This document shows positions 33,427 through 42,794 of a DNA stretch of 64,000 nucleotides, piece by piece. Location: the NCBI GenBank assembly GCA_002030045.1, contig LQBI01000035.1:62001-126000 (forward strand). Direction: 5' to 3'. Below the pieces are notes generated by a model. That model searched no databases. It worked only from the letters and a program-made list of their open reading frames with translations, and was not told the DNA's origin. How positions within the stretch are numbered: the first letter of the stretch is position 1; each line of letters begins with the position of its first letter. This DNA is from Candidatus Aegiribacteria sp. MLS_C (GTDB taxonomy: Bacteria; Fermentibacterota; Fermentibacteria; Fermentibacterales; JCC-6). The translations under genes and the position numbers were made by a program.

Positions 33427-34268
33427 TGCCTACCGTCCTGCCTTACGAATACAAGTATCTCAGGGCCAAGAAACGCTTCCCCCATGTCTGGTGCCCGGGA
33501 TGCGGCATCGGAATAGTGCTGGGTTCCATCATACGTTCGGTCCACGCATTGCAGTGGGACCTGGACGACATAGTGATGGTCTCGGGAATAGGCTGCACCT
33601 CAAGGATGCCGGTCTACGTCGACTTCAACACTCTGCACACGACACACGGGCGGAGCCTGGCATTCGGTACGGGTGTGAAGATGGCGAACCCCGATCTTAA
33701 CGTTATGGCGGTAATGGGCGACGGAGACGCGCTGGCCATCGGCGGCAACCACATAATACACGCTGCACGCCGCAACATCGACATTACTGCTATCATCGTC
33801 AACAACAACAACTACGGCATGACAGGGGGGCAGTTCTCGCCCACAACCCCAGCGGGAGCCCGTACCTCCACCACTCCCTACGGAATGATAGAGCCCAGTT
33901 TCGACGTATGCAAGCTCATGGAAGGCGCCGGCGCAACCTTCGTCGCCAGGGGGACGGTCTATCATGTAACCGAGCTGGACAACATCCTCCTCAAGGCTTT
34001 CAGGAAGAACGGTTTCAGCGTGGTGGAGGTCCTGGCGCCGTGCCCGACCAATTTCGGCAGGGCAAACCGCCAGGGCGGACCTGTAGAGATGATGAAGCTC
34101 CTGAAGAACAATACGATAAACCTCAGCCAGCTTAAAGCCATGAAGGAGGGGGAGGCAACTGACAAGATTGTCCGGGGCATATTCGTCGACCGGGATGTAC
34201 CTTCCTACGACGAAAGGTACAGGGAGCTATGTGAGCAGGCGAAGAAGGCTGCGGAGGCTGCGAAATGA
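33426..34268 (+). CDS. korB: 2-oxoacid:ferredoxin oxidoreductase beta subunit
   Basis: A 280-aa thiamine-pyrophosphate-binding subunit. The ATG shares its A with the TGA of korA. Seen: HVWCPGCGIGIVLG, the TPP motif MGDGDALAIGGNHIIHAARRN (split: GDGDALAIGGNH), VNNNNYGMTGGQFSPTTP and APCPTNFGR. These match 2-oxoglutarate-type ferredoxin oxidoreductases. Pairs with korA; the small gamma subunit follows at a 4-nt overlap. Confidence 0.94.
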   Translation: MPTVLPYEYKYLRAKKRFPHVWCPGCGIGIVLGSIIRSVHALQWDLDDIVMVSGIGCTSRMPVYVDFNTLHTTHGRSLAFGTGVKMANPDLNVMAVMGDGDALAIGGNHIIHAARRNIDITAIIVNNNNYGMTGGQFSPTTPAGARTSTTPYGMIEPSFDVCKLMEGAGATFVARGTVYHVTELDNILLKAFRKNGFSVVEVLAPCPTNFGRANRQGGPVEMMKLLKNNTINLSQLKAMKEGEATDKIVRGIFVDRDVPSYDERYRELCEQAKKAAEAAK

Positions 34269-34882
34269 AGAAACACTACGAAGTAAGACTGTCCGGTGCC
34301 GGAGGCCAGGGTCTGGGGCTTGCAGGCAGGGTCTTCTCCGAGGCTTCAATCGAGGCGGACTACAATGTATGCCAGACCCAGAGCTACGGTCCGGAAGCCA
34401 GGGGAGGCACCAGCAGGACCGACATCATTATCTCCAGGAAGGAGATACTCTATCCCAACTGCAGGCACCTGGACATACTGCTGGCAATGAACCAGGAGAG
34501 CGCCGACAAGTATGCCGACGAGGTCGATGAGGACGGTATGATCCTGGTGGACGGCACCTACGTGAACCAGCCGCCTCCGGGCAGCAGGGTATACTCCTTC
34601 CCCCTGACCGCGCGGAGCCTTGAGGAGTTCAATACACCGGTGGCAGCCAATATCATCGCCATGGGTATGCTGGCATCGCTTGGAAGGCTCTTCAGCATTG
34701 ACGTATGGGTCAGGGCCATCGAGAAGACAGTTCCCCCCAGGTTCCTCAGAATGAACCTGGACGCCTTCGAGATAGGCCACAGGGAAGGCAGGGAGATACT
34801 GAACGTCGAAGAAGGAAGGGTCCCGATGGCATACGACAGGAAGCAGCCGGTTCCGGAGGCCCTCAAGAGGAATAAGCGGTAG
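34265..34882 (+). CDS. korC: 2-oxoacid:ferredoxin oxidoreductase gamma subunit
   Basis: A 205-aa gamma subunit. It opens YEVRLSGAGGQGLGLAGRVF, the Rossmann-type loop of the family, followed by TQSYGPEARGGTSRTDIIIS. The C-terminus (PPRFLRMNLDAFEIGHREG) is also typical. It completes korDABC and ends 6 nt from a convergent gene. Confidence 0.94.
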   Translation: MKKHYEVRLSGAGGQGLGLAGRVFSEASIEADYNVCQTQSYGPEARGGTSRTDIIISRKEILYPNCRHLDILLAMNQESADKYADEVDEDGMILVDGTYVNQPPPGSRVYSFPLTARSLEEFNTPVAANIIAMGMLASLGRLFSIDVWVRAIEKTVPPRFLRMNLDAFEIGHREGREILNVEEGRVPMAYDRKQPVPEALKRNKR

Positions 34883-34888
34883 CAGTTA

Positions 34889-35281
34889 CTAGAGCTTTTC
34901 CATGTGATCGACGAAATCGGTAACGACGAAGGCCCGAATGGTGTTGCACTCCGGATCGCAGGGGGTCATGAAGAACCCGTGCCTGTCAGGACCGTATCCG
35001 GTTGCCACGCCTGTGAATTCCTCACCGTCCCGGAAGACCACCTTCAATTTCGAACCGTAACCCGCTGATTTGCCGGGGTCGAAATCGCTGGCTTCGCGGT
35101 AATCCGGGTCGCCGTCGAATTCCTTGACTATGAAGACCGCCTTGAGCCTGTCAACGTTGACCACGTGCACACTTCCGTCGGTCCTGTCTGCAAGGTGGAA
35201 CATCCTCCTGTCAGGAGCGAAGTCGTTCGTGAATCCCTTCAGCACGTTACCGTCCGCGTACCTGGCGACTATCTTGTTCAT
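34889..35281 (-). CDS. small conserved protein, unknown function
   Basis: A 130-aa protein. ATG at 35281 is preferred because AGGAG lies 6 nt upstream. It starts KIVARYADGNVLKGFTNDFAP and continues with DRRMFHLAD and VHVVNVDRLKAVFIVKEFDG (split: VDRLKAVFIVKEF), a beta-rich pattern I have seen in small uncharacterised proteins (possibly DUF6982), related in feel to PilZ-type domains. The second half has EEFTGVATGYGPDRHGFFM. No catalytic motif. It lies 84 nt downstream of the radical SAM gene in the same direction. Confidence 0.75.
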   Translation of the reverse strand: MNKIVARYADGNVLKGFTNDFAPDRRMFHLADRTDGSVHVVNVDRLKAVFIVKEFDGDPDYREASDFDPGKSAGYGSKLKVVFRDGEEFTGVATGYGPDRHGFFMTPCDPECNTIRAFVVTDFVDHMEKL

Positions 35282-35365
35282 GAGCGCTCCTGTCGATGGT
35301 CGGTGAATTCCATGATGACAGATAAAACCCCTTTGCACCTCTGTCAATGAGGCCCGCCAGCGGGT

Positions 35366-37162
35366 TCACAGGTCCATGGTCCTGCTCCACGCCTCCTCCA
35401 TCACCCTGCTTTCGAAGAAGACCTGGTGCATGGAGGGGACCATGGATGACAAGCGGTCCATGTCCCAGTGTTCACCGTGGAGACGGATGCATACTCCAGC
35501 CTCCCAGAGATGTTCATTCAGTTCCAGGGGCGATTCGGTGTCCACCACAACCGTGCATTGACCGGCCAGGGCGGCCAGCCAGCCGGGGTCCTTCGGACCG
35601 TCTTTCTCAACCAGGACCGCAACCCTGAGGTTACCCTCCCTGCCGAGGATACTCGCCGTCCTGGCGGAATAGCCGCCGATTTCGTCGCACTCCCTGATCG
35701 ATCCTATCAGGTCCACCGGGAACATCCCTCCCGGTACGAGCACAACGTCGAGCACACAGAAGGGCTCTTCCCTTCTCAGCCGCCGAACGGAACGAAGCAG
35801 CAGGTCCTTCCCCGTCCAGTGGTCCGAGGACCTGACCCGCAGCGCCGTGAGCCTCAGCGAAGGGGAGGGGATCACGCCCGGCTCCATGACATCCAGATCG
35901 AGGCAGATTGTTCCCGGCCAGCCCTCGAAGAGCACAGGTCTCTCGGGAAGGTCGATATCGTAGCCGAGTATATCCGCTATCCCCTCTCTTGCCAGGGCGA
36001 ATTCATCGCTGAGCGGACCCAGGTCCCTGTAGTAGGGGGGGAGTTCCATGTATGAGATCCCTTTGTTTTTCCGCAATCCCGTACCGGGCAGTACGCAGGT
36101 GTAGAATACCTGGACATTGCGGTGGAGGTTCCTGTCTCTGACCATTCGTGCAGTCATTACGGCATCCTCGGGAGTATCACCAGGCAGTCCGAGCATGATG
36201 TCGATGATCGGCTCGATCCCCGCGTGCCTGAGATGAAGGGCTCCCTGAAGGACCTTTTCCGGATCCACGGGTCTTCCGGACAGTTCGAGCGACCTTGGAT
36301 TGCATGACTGAAGGCCGATCTCGACCGTCCGGAACCCGGCCTCTCCTATCAGCCGCGCTGTCTCGGCGTCCAGCAGGTCCCCCCTCATCTCGCCGAAGTA
36401 ATCGAGTCCCGTTTTCGTCAGTCCTTCCAGCAGAGGTACAAGGTCGGGCCTGGCGTTGAAGGTCGGGTCCAGGAAGACCACCTCCGAAGCTCCCCTCCGC
36501 GACAGGGCGGAGATCTTATCCAGCGCTGCGCCGGCATCCATGATCAGCGGTGTCGGGTGTGTCCTCCGGTATGAGCAGAAGGTGCAGGTCCCCGGGCATC
36601 CCCTTACCGTTTCCAGGTGGACGGGACCCGAGGACGGGTCAAGGTAACCGGTGAGCCACGGATCGGGGTAGGAACCGGGAGAAATACCGTTACCGCCGCT
36701 CTCGAGAAACCCTCCGGTCCTGCGAACTATCTCCCGGACACTTTCAGGGTCGAGGACCCGGCAGGCGCGCTCCTCTCCCTCCCCGCACACCAGCAGGTCG
36801 AAAGCGCCGCTGGAGACCAGCCACCGGTTGTCGAAAAACACTTCCGGTCCGCCCCCCACAGTGAGCAACCCGGGTTTCCGCTCCCTGAGCATGGCCGCCA
36901 GCCTTGCGCTCCTCTCGGAGTTCCACATGTAGAGGGTGAATGCCACCAGCCGGGGATCCCTATCCAACAGGTTGTCCACCAGGGCACCGTCGCTAAGGGA
37001 ATCCGCCGTGTCCTGATCCACCAGCGATTCCGGCGGGAGCCCGGCGGCAGCTGCAAGTGTCGCTCCCGCAAGGGGCACGTTGCCGGTGGCTTCCAGTGGT
37101 GCCGAGGGATTGAGGGGCAGCTGGAGGAGAACGGTACGCAGGGAGTCAGCCGATGGATACAT
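35366..37162 (-). CDS. B12-binding-domain radical SAM protein
   Basis: A 598-aa enzyme. The N-terminal part (about 1-130: LVAFTLYMWNSERSARLA, GLLTVGGGPEVF) resembles the cobalamin-binding fold of class B radical SAM proteins, although the usual DxHxxG histidine is not obvious. The radical SAM core has VRGCPGTCTFCSYRR with the CxxxCxxC cluster (about 187-194), then GASEVVFLDPTFN and the substrate barrel (VEIGLQSCNPRSLELSGRP). A C-terminal extension of about 200 residues is present. Such proteins methylate or rearrange unactivated carbons; the substrate is unknown. It overlaps the membrane protein gene upstream by 17 nt. Confidence 0.87.
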   Translation of the reverse strand: MYPSADSLRTVLLQLPLNPSAPLEATGNVPLAGATLAAAAGLPPESLVDQDTADSLSDGALVDNLLDRDPRLVAFTLYMWNSERSARLAAMLRERKPGLLTVGGGPEVFFDNRWLVSSGAFDLLVCGEGEERACRVLDPESVREIVRRTGGFLESGGNGISPGSYPDPWLTGYLDPSSGPVHLETVRGCPGTCTFCSYRRTHPTPLIMDAGAALDKISALSRRGASEVVFLDPTFNARPDLVPLLEGLTKTGLDYFGEMRGDLLDAETARLIGEAGFRTVEIGLQSCNPRSLELSGRPVDPEKVLQGALHLRHAGIEPIIDIMLGLPGDTPEDAVMTARMVRDRNLHRNVQVFYTCVLPGTGLRKNKGISYMELPPYYRDLGPLSDEFALAREGIADILGYDIDLPERPVLFEGWPGTICLDLDVMEPGVIPSPSLRLTALRVRSSDHWTGKDLLLRSVRRLRREEPFCVLDVVLVPGGMFPVDLIGSIRECDEIGGYSARTASILGREGNLRVAVLVEKDGPKDPGWLAALAGQCTVVVDTESPLELNEHLWEAGVCIRLHGEHWDMDRLSSMVPSMHQVFFESRVMEEAWSRTMDL

Positions 37163-37988
37163 TCAGGCTCGTGAAGGAATCTACGAGAAGACGGACCAGG
37201 CGCAGCAGCCAGGCGATGGAAACAAGTGCGACAGCCGGAGTATGGTGCAGCATCATCCGGTCCCTGAACACCGCCAGGGAGGAGAGCAGCAGAAGCACCG
37301 TAAGCAGGTTCATCATGGCAGGCAGAAGAGGATAGCCGTAACCTGCGACCAGTACGGAGAGGGAGAGGAAAAGCGCCAGGGCCAGAGCCGCCGTGAACCT
37401 CGTGAGCCTCCTTATCCAGTACTCGGAATAGACGAGGGAAGGGAGGAAATAGAAGAAGCTGCCATCCTCCCTGGAAAGAAGCCTCAGGAAGTACGTGGCG
37501 CAGAAGGGGACGGTTACCGTGAGCAGGAAGAACACGCTGAAGGATACCATCGATATCATCCACCTTCCCGGGAACACACCCGAACCCTCTGGAACAGTGG
37601 GGTCCGCACCCGTAATGAGCATCAGCAGGAGCATAAGCACCTGCAGCACCACGGTCATGCCGAGAACCGACCACTGGTTGATGATCTTCCTGTTCACTAT
37701 GCGCACCACCTGGGTCAGAAGAAGGAGTCCCGACAGCTGGCCGGCGGGAGTGTTCAGCAGCTGCACACCTGTACTCGATGCCGCCAGTACGAGAAGCAGA
37801 CCGAAGACCAGCAGCTGGACGAACCTGGCCCAGGACATCACCCGCAGAAGGTTTCCCCCTGCCTTTTCCGTACCCTCCACCGTATCGCCAGCCAGGTCAA
37901 CGCTGAGGGAAACCTTTCCCCTGCTTAACCTGTAGATCAGTTCCTCGACGAGCAGAAGGCCTAGAAGCACTATTACTGTCGCTGTCAT
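37146..37988 (-). CDS. polytopic membrane protein, unknown function
   Basis: A 280-aa protein with about seven hydrophobic helices separated by short basic loops (VVRIVNRKIINQW, YWIRRLTRF). No family is recognised. Its ATG overlaps the MFS stop (ATGA) and its end overlaps the radical SAM gene, so the three are translated as a unit. It could be a partner that holds a membrane substrate for the radical SAM enzyme, which is only inference. Confidence 0.72.
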   Translation of the reverse strand: MTATVIVLLGLLLVEELIYRLSRGKVSLSVDLAGDTVEGTEKAGGNLLRVMSWARFVQLLVFGLLLVLAASSTGVQLLNTPAGQLSGLLLLTQVVRIVNRKIINQWSVLGMTVVLQVLMLLLMLITGADPTVPEGSGVFPGRWMISMVSFSVFFLLTVTVPFCATYFLRLLSREDGSFFYFLPSLVYSEYWIRRLTRFTAALALALFLSLSVLVAGYGYPLLPAMMNLLTVLLLLSSLAVFRDRMMLHHTPAVALVSIAWLLRLVRLLVDSFTSLNVSIG

Positions 37989-39316
37989 GGACCTCCGATC
38001 GGTTCCGTCGCCGGGTCACCCGGGTCCCTCACGGTGCGGAGCACCAGTCCTCCGGAGATGAACAGGACCAGCAGCGAGAGTATTGAGATCCTCGAGCTGC
38101 CGGTGATGTCGTTCACCGCCGCGAACATCAACGGTCCGAATATACTGGCAAATCTCTGTGATACGGAAAAGAAGCCGAAGTACTCAGCGTTCATGCCTTC
38201 CGGTATCATCCTGGAATAGTAGCCACGGCTCACCGCCTGTATCCCGCCCATGAAAAGGGCCACGACGCCGGCCAGTATCCAGAAGTCAAGGGCGGTGCTC
38301 ATTCGGACGGCGCAGGCGACTATTACGACATAACCGGCGATGCCCACGAATATCATGCGCCTGGAACCGAATCGTGCGGCCAGCCACCCGTAGGCCAGGC
38401 TACCGGGTACACCCACCAGCTGCGTGAGAAGGAGCGCACCTATGAGGTGTCCGGATCCAAGGCCCAGTTCTGCCTTCCCGTAGACAGCGGCCATCATGAT
38501 GACCGTCTGGACCCCGTCGTTGTACAGCAGGAAAGCCAGCAGGAACCGGAAGATGTTCCTCCTGGCCCGAATGTGCCTGAAAGTAGAGAGGGTGGTCAGG
38601 AAACCCCTGCGTACCGCTGCTGAGACCGTCCTTGCACCTCCGGACACCCCCTCCGGAACCTTCAGGAACAGCGGTATCGAGAAGAGAGCCCACCAGATCG
38701 ACACGCTCAGGAAGACCAGCCTCACCGCGGACCCGGTATCCGGTATGCCCAGGAGGCCGGGCTTCCTTATCATCAGCAGGTTAAGGGCAAGCAGAAGACC
38801 TCCGCCAAGGTAACCGAAGGCGTAGCCTCTCGCCGATACCAGTTCCCTTCTTTCCGGACTCACAACCGAGATCAGCAGGGAGTTGTAGAAGACGTTGGCT
38901 CCTGCGAATCCTATCTGCCCCGCAACCAGAAGACCAAGCACGGGCCAGATGTCACCGGGGCCGGTCAGCGCCAGCATTCCCGAGGCAACGACACCCAGGC
39001 CGGTCATCACTCCAAGGAACTGCTTTCTTCTTCCACCGGCGTCCGCCGCCGCCCCCATGACCGGAGCCATCAGCGCCACAAGAAGGGCGGCAAGGGCCAT
39101 GGCGTAACCCCACAGGGAGGTGGCGTTGCTGGAGACCCTGAGGCCCAGGAGCGACCAGCTCTCGGTCCTGGAGCCGCATACGGTCTCGGCGAAGTATACG
39201 GGAAGTACAGCCGCGACCACTGTGGTGACGAACGCGGAATTGCCCCAGTCGTACAGGCACCATGCGTTCTCGGCCGAAAGACCGGGCGTACCCCTGGATT
39301 CGGTCCGTCGCTTCAC
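37985..39316 (-). CDS. MFS transporter, UMF1/Atg22-like
   Basis: A 443-aa, 12-helix exporter-type permease. The start is GTG at 39316 with GGGAGGT upstream. The N-terminus NAWCLYDWGNSAFVTTV is the UMF1/Atg22 signature; later FLLAFLLYNDGVQTVIMMA and GGIQAVSRGYYSRMIP are typical of this family. Members in yeast export amino acids from the vacuole; bacterial substrates are unknown. It begins the operon that continues with an unknown membrane protein and a radical SAM enzyme, and diverges from pckA. Confidence 0.9.
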   Translation of the reverse strand: MKRRTESRGTPGLSAENAWCLYDWGNSAFVTTVVAAVLPVYFAETVCGSRTESWSLLGLRVSSNATSLWGYAMALAALLVALMAPVMGAAADAGGRRKQFLGVMTGLGVVASGMLALTGPGDIWPVLGLLVAGQIGFAGANVFYNSLLISVVSPERRELVSARGYAFGYLGGGLLLALNLLMIRKPGLLGIPDTGSAVRLVFLSVSIWWALFSIPLFLKVPEGVSGGARTVSAAVRRGFLTTLSTFRHIRARRNIFRFLLAFLLYNDGVQTVIMMAAVYGKAELGLGSGHLIGALLLTQLVGVPGSLAYGWLAARFGSRRMIFVGIAGYVVIVACAVRMSTALDFWILAGVVALFMGGIQAVSRGYYSRMIPEGMNAEYFGFFSVSQRFASIFGPLMFAAVNDITGSSRISILSLLVLFISGGLVLRTVRDPGDPATEPIGGP

Positions 39317-39462
39317 GTCGACCTCCCATCACCGGCTGAACATAAGCTCATCGGTTCGGCCGTGGTAGAGATGCGGCAGAAGCTGGCAGACGTTCCGTTC
39401 TTGGAGTATCTTACATAGCCTCGGACCATCCAGGACCGAAAACAACTCCGGAAAGGTTGCAT

Positions 39463-41121
39463 ATGAACCTTCAGAAACGGATATCGGAACTCCTCGACTC
39501 CAGGGAGGGAGTTCACCGCAACATTCCCAGGGCGGAGATGATCAGGAAGTCCGTGGAAAAGGGTGAAGCCCTGGTAAGCGCCTGCGGGGCGCTCTCTACA
39601 TGGACTCCGCCTGAATCCACCGGCCGCAGCCCAAAGGACACCGTGATAGTGAAAAGGCCGTCCAGCAGCGATACCATCGACTGGACCAGTCCCAACAACA
39701 TTCCCATCGAACCGGAAACCTTCGACATGGCCTTCGAGGACGCGATCGAAAGGTTGTCCAGGGCGGAAGAGATCTTCGTGACAGACAGACTGGTGGGAGC
39801 GGACCCGTCGTACACCCTTCCGGTGCATACGGTTTCTGACGAGGCACTTCCCGCCCTCTTCACCGATAACATGTTCAGGCCGTGGGACGATGAAGCCGCA
39901 GGGGCGTCGTGCTTCTCGGATGCACATTTCACGCTCCTGGTGCTCCCCTACTGCAAGCTGGAGCCGGAAAGGTACAGGGGCCGACTGAGGGTTGACCCCC
40001 TTCTAGGGCACACATCCACGATGATAGTTGCCATGGACATGGACAGGCGAATGGGGATCGTATACGGATCAGCCTACGGCGGCAGCGTCAAGAAGCTGAT
40101 ATTCACCGTCATGAACTACATGCTCCCGGCCAGGGGCATCCTTCCCCTGCACTGCAGCGCCAACGAGGGACCGGACGGCAGGAGCGCACTGCTGCTGGGC
40201 CTGTCGGGTACCGGGAAGACGACGCTCTCCGCCGATGCCTCCAGGGCCCTTCTGGGTGACGATGAGCACGGCTGGGGGGACAACGGCATAGCGAACTTCG
40301 AGTACGGATGCTACGCAAAGCTGATAAACCTGAGTTCGGAGAAGGAACCCGAGATCTACAACGCCTGCTTCCACGAGGACGACTGGCTGGAGCACGGCTC
40401 CATCATCGAGAACACCATGATGTACCCAGACGGCAGTTTCGACCTCTTCGACGACAGGCTCACACCCAATTCAAGGGGCTCCTACCCACTTCGGTACCTT
40501 ACGAACATCAAGGAATCCTCCAGGGCGGGACATCCCTCCACCATCCTCTTCCTTACAGCCGACGCCAACGGGGTGATACCTCCTGTCGCCAAGCTCAACA
40601 GGGGACAGGCGATGTTCTGGTTCCTCATGGGATACACAAGCAAGCTGGCCGGCACGGAGACCGGGATCACCGAACCTGTGAGCACCTTCAGCAGGTTCTT
40701 CGGCGAGCCCTTCATGCCCAGGAACCCTGATGTATACGCCGCCATGCTCGGTGAACGCATGGATCGTCACGGTACGGAGGTCTACCTGGTGAACACCGGC
40801 TGGAGCGGCGGTCCCTACGGCATCGGGTCCAGGATCGACCTGCCCCTTACCAGGAAAATGGTGAACGCCGTGCTTTCCGGTGAGCTCAGCGATGTTCCCT
40901 GCCACCAGGACCCGGTATTCCGTGTCATGGTGCCCGAGCGCTGTCCGGGACTTCCGGACCAGTCCATCCTCGATCCGGTCAACACCTGGCAGGACAGGGA
41001 AGCCTACAGGCAGAGGGCGAACAGGCTTGCGGGGGAGTTCAGGGCTCATTTCCAGAAGGCGTACGGGGACAAGGGTATTTCCGAAGAGATCGCGGGTGAG
41101 TGCCCGTTCCAGATGGACTGA
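39463..41121 (+). CDS. pckA: phosphoenolpyruvate carboxykinase (ATP)
   Basis: Interconverts oxaloacetate and PEP with ATP/ADP; in anaerobes it can run in the anaplerotic direction. 552 aa, normal for the ATP type. ATG at 39463 has GAAAGG 6 nt upstream. Seen: the kinase-type P-loop GLSGTGKTTLS, metal motif GDDEHGW, PLHCSANEG, and RYLTNIKESSRAGHPS. The fit is close over the whole length. It diverges from the MFS gene and converges on the histidine kinase with a 9-nt gap. Confidence 0.96.
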   Translation: MNLQKRISELLDSREGVHRNIPRAEMIRKSVEKGEALVSACGALSTWTPPESTGRSPKDTVIVKRPSSSDTIDWTSPNNIPIEPETFDMAFEDAIERLSRAEEIFVTDRLVGADPSYTLPVHTVSDEALPALFTDNMFRPWDDEAAGASCFSDAHFTLLVLPYCKLEPERYRGRLRVDPLLGHTSTMIVAMDMDRRMGIVYGSAYGGSVKKLIFTVMNYMLPARGILPLHCSANEGPDGRSALLLGLSGTGKTTLSADASRALLGDDEHGWGDNGIANFEYGCYAKLINLSSEKEPEIYNACFHEDDWLEHGSIIENTMMYPDGSFDLFDDRLTPNSRGSYPLRYLTNIKESSRAGHPSTILFLTADANGVIPPVAKLNRGQAMFWFLMGYTSKLAGTETGITEPVSTFSRFFGEPFMPRNPDVYAAMLGERMDRHGTEVYLVNTGWSGGPYGIGSRIDLPLTRKMVNAVLSGELSDVPCHQDPVFRVMVPERCPGLPDQSILDPVNTWQDREAYRQRANRLAGEFRAHFQKAYGDKGISEEIAGECPFQMD

Positions 41122-41130
41122 GTTCCGGTT

Positions 41131-42780
41131 TCAGGGAGCGGCGTCGCGTTCACCGGTTCCCGTCAGGGCCCGGAGGAGCGTATCCATCTCCTTCATCGTA
41201 TAGGGTTTGGAAAGCACTCCGCTGAAGCCGCAGGAAAGATGATCGGCCATCACCGGGTCCGTGGAGTAGCCGCTGGATACCACGAGCACAGCATTCTCGT
41301 CCATCGCCAGGATCTTCCCGGCGGCATCCCTGCCTCCCATGCCCCCCGCCACCGTCAGGTCCAGGATGACCACGTCGTACCTGCTGCCGGAGGACATGGC
41401 CCTGGCGTACATGGATACCGCCTCCTGGCCGTTTGAAGCCAGATCCGCGATCTGCCCGAGGGCTTCCAGCATTCCTGCGGCCACGTTCCTCACGTAATCC
41501 TCGTCGTCCATGACAAGGACCCTGATCCCACCGGGCCGGGCCTGCTCCTCGATTGCCCCGGCGGTTTCCGCTTTATTCGGGAGACTGTCGGATACGGGAA
41601 GGAAGATGGAGAAAGTGGAGCCCTCGCCGGGAACCGAGAAAACCCTGGTGCGGCCTCCGTGTTTCTCAACGACGGAATGAACCACCGCCAGGCCAAGTCC
41701 GGTCCCCTGGGGCCTGGTGCTGAAAAAGGGTTCGAATATTCTGTCAAGATCCTCCGCCGGTATGCCGGTGCCGCTGTCCCGGAAGTCCATTCTCACGAAC
41801 CTTCCCTCCTTCAGTCCCTCGGCCGCCGCCTCTTCAGCAACGAGGTTCCTGGCCGCCACCTCGAGTTTACCTCCCTCGGGCATCGATTCCCTTGCATTGA
41901 TCACCAGGTTGGAGATCACCTCACCCAGCTGTCTGGCATCCCCCCTCAGGCACCACAGGTCCCCGGGGAGGTCGAACTCCGCCTTCACGCTGCATCCGGC
42001 CAGGTGGAAGGCCACCGTCTCACGGAGCAGTCCGCCGGTGTCAAGGCTTCGAACCACCGGTTCGCTCCCCCTGGCGAAGGTCAGCAGCTGGTGCGTCAGT
42101 GCCACGGCCCTGCTCATCGAGCCTTCCACAGCGTCAAGGTACCCCCTGGCCGGGCTGTCTTCCGGAAGAAGGGACGATACTATGGATATGTTACCGAAGA
42201 TACCGCTGAGAAGGTTGTTGAAATCATGGGCGATCCCGCCGGCCAGTGTCCCAAGGGATTCCAGCCTCCTGCTCCTCATCAGTTCGGCCTCGTAGAGTTT
42301 CCTCTGTGTGATGTCGGTGTAGACGCCGATCACGCCGAGAAGTACGCCATCCACGATAATGGGTGCGCCGGAGAGAAGAACGTCAACCGGAGTCCCGTCC
42401 CTCCGATACCTCACGGTTTCCACGGGAGGTATCCGTTCGCCCCGGAGTACTTTCTCGGTGTATGACCTCGCCTCCCTGACGGTGTCGTCCCTGGAGATGA
42501 GTTCGTCGACGTCATGACCGACCACCTCGTCCCTCGTGTATCCGAAGAGTTCGGCGGCACCACTGTTCCAGTCTAAAATCCTGTGATCGGCGTCCAGGGT
42601 CACGATGGCGTCAGGAGCTGACTCCAGAACCACTTCCAGGTACTCTCGCCTTCCGGCGCCGTCCAGTCCGGAAACCAGGAGCTTCTTCTCTCCACCCTCC
42701 CCGTGTGCCCGGCATTCACCGTGAATACAGAATGAACAAAGGGAACGCTGGACGCAATGGTACCGAAGCACGGAATGCAC
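41131..42780 (-). CDS. hybrid PAS histidine kinase with receiver domain
   Basis: A 549-aa cytoplasmic sensor kinase. N-terminal Cys-rich stretch (HCVQRSLCSFCIHGEC, about 8-23), PAS domain (about 45-160; APDAIVTLDADHRILDWN), HisKA box with phosphoacceptor His (GGIAHDFNNLLSGIFG), HATPase (NLVINARESMPEGG, DSGTGIPAEDLDRIFEPFFS, GTGLGLAVVHSVVEKHGG) and a C-terminal receiver (VLVMDDEDYVRN, phosphoacceptor Asp in VVILDLTVAGGMGG). No membrane segment, so it senses a cytoplasmic cue. It follows the cyclase gene by 14 nt in the same direction, so the two are probably co-expressed; the start is not fixed by a clear ribosome binding site. Confidence 0.92.
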   Translation of the reverse strand: MHSVLRYHCVQRSLCSFCIHGECRAHGEGGEKKLLVSGLDGAGRREYLEVVLESAPDAIVTLDADHRILDWNSGAAELFGYTRDEVVGHDVDELISRDDTVREARSYTEKVLRGERIPPVETVRYRRDGTPVDVLLSGAPIIVDGVLLGVIGVYTDITQRKLYEAELMRSRRLESLGTLAGGIAHDFNNLLSGIFGNISIVSSLLPEDSPARGYLDAVEGSMSRAVALTHQLLTFARGSEPVVRSLDTGGLLRETVAFHLAGCSVKAEFDLPGDLWCLRGDARQLGEVISNLVINARESMPEGGKLEVAARNLVAEEAAAEGLKEGRFVRMDFRDSGTGIPAEDLDRIFEPFFSTRPQGTGLGLAVVHSVVEKHGGRTRVFSVPGEGSTFSIFLPVSDSLPNKAETAGAIEEQARPGGIRVLVMDDEDYVRNVAAGMLEALGQIADLASNGQEAVSMYARAMSSGSRYDVVILDLTVAGGMGGRDAAGKILAMDENAVLVVSSGYSTDPVMADHLSCGFSGVLSKPYTMKEMDTLLRALTGTGERDAAP

Positions 42781-42794
42781 CGGTGAGCCCGGGT

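Noticed and set aside
42690-42780. Calling the kinase N-terminal Cys cluster a proven zinc finger
   Set aside because: The start codon is uncertain and the spacing matches no named finger I can confirm.
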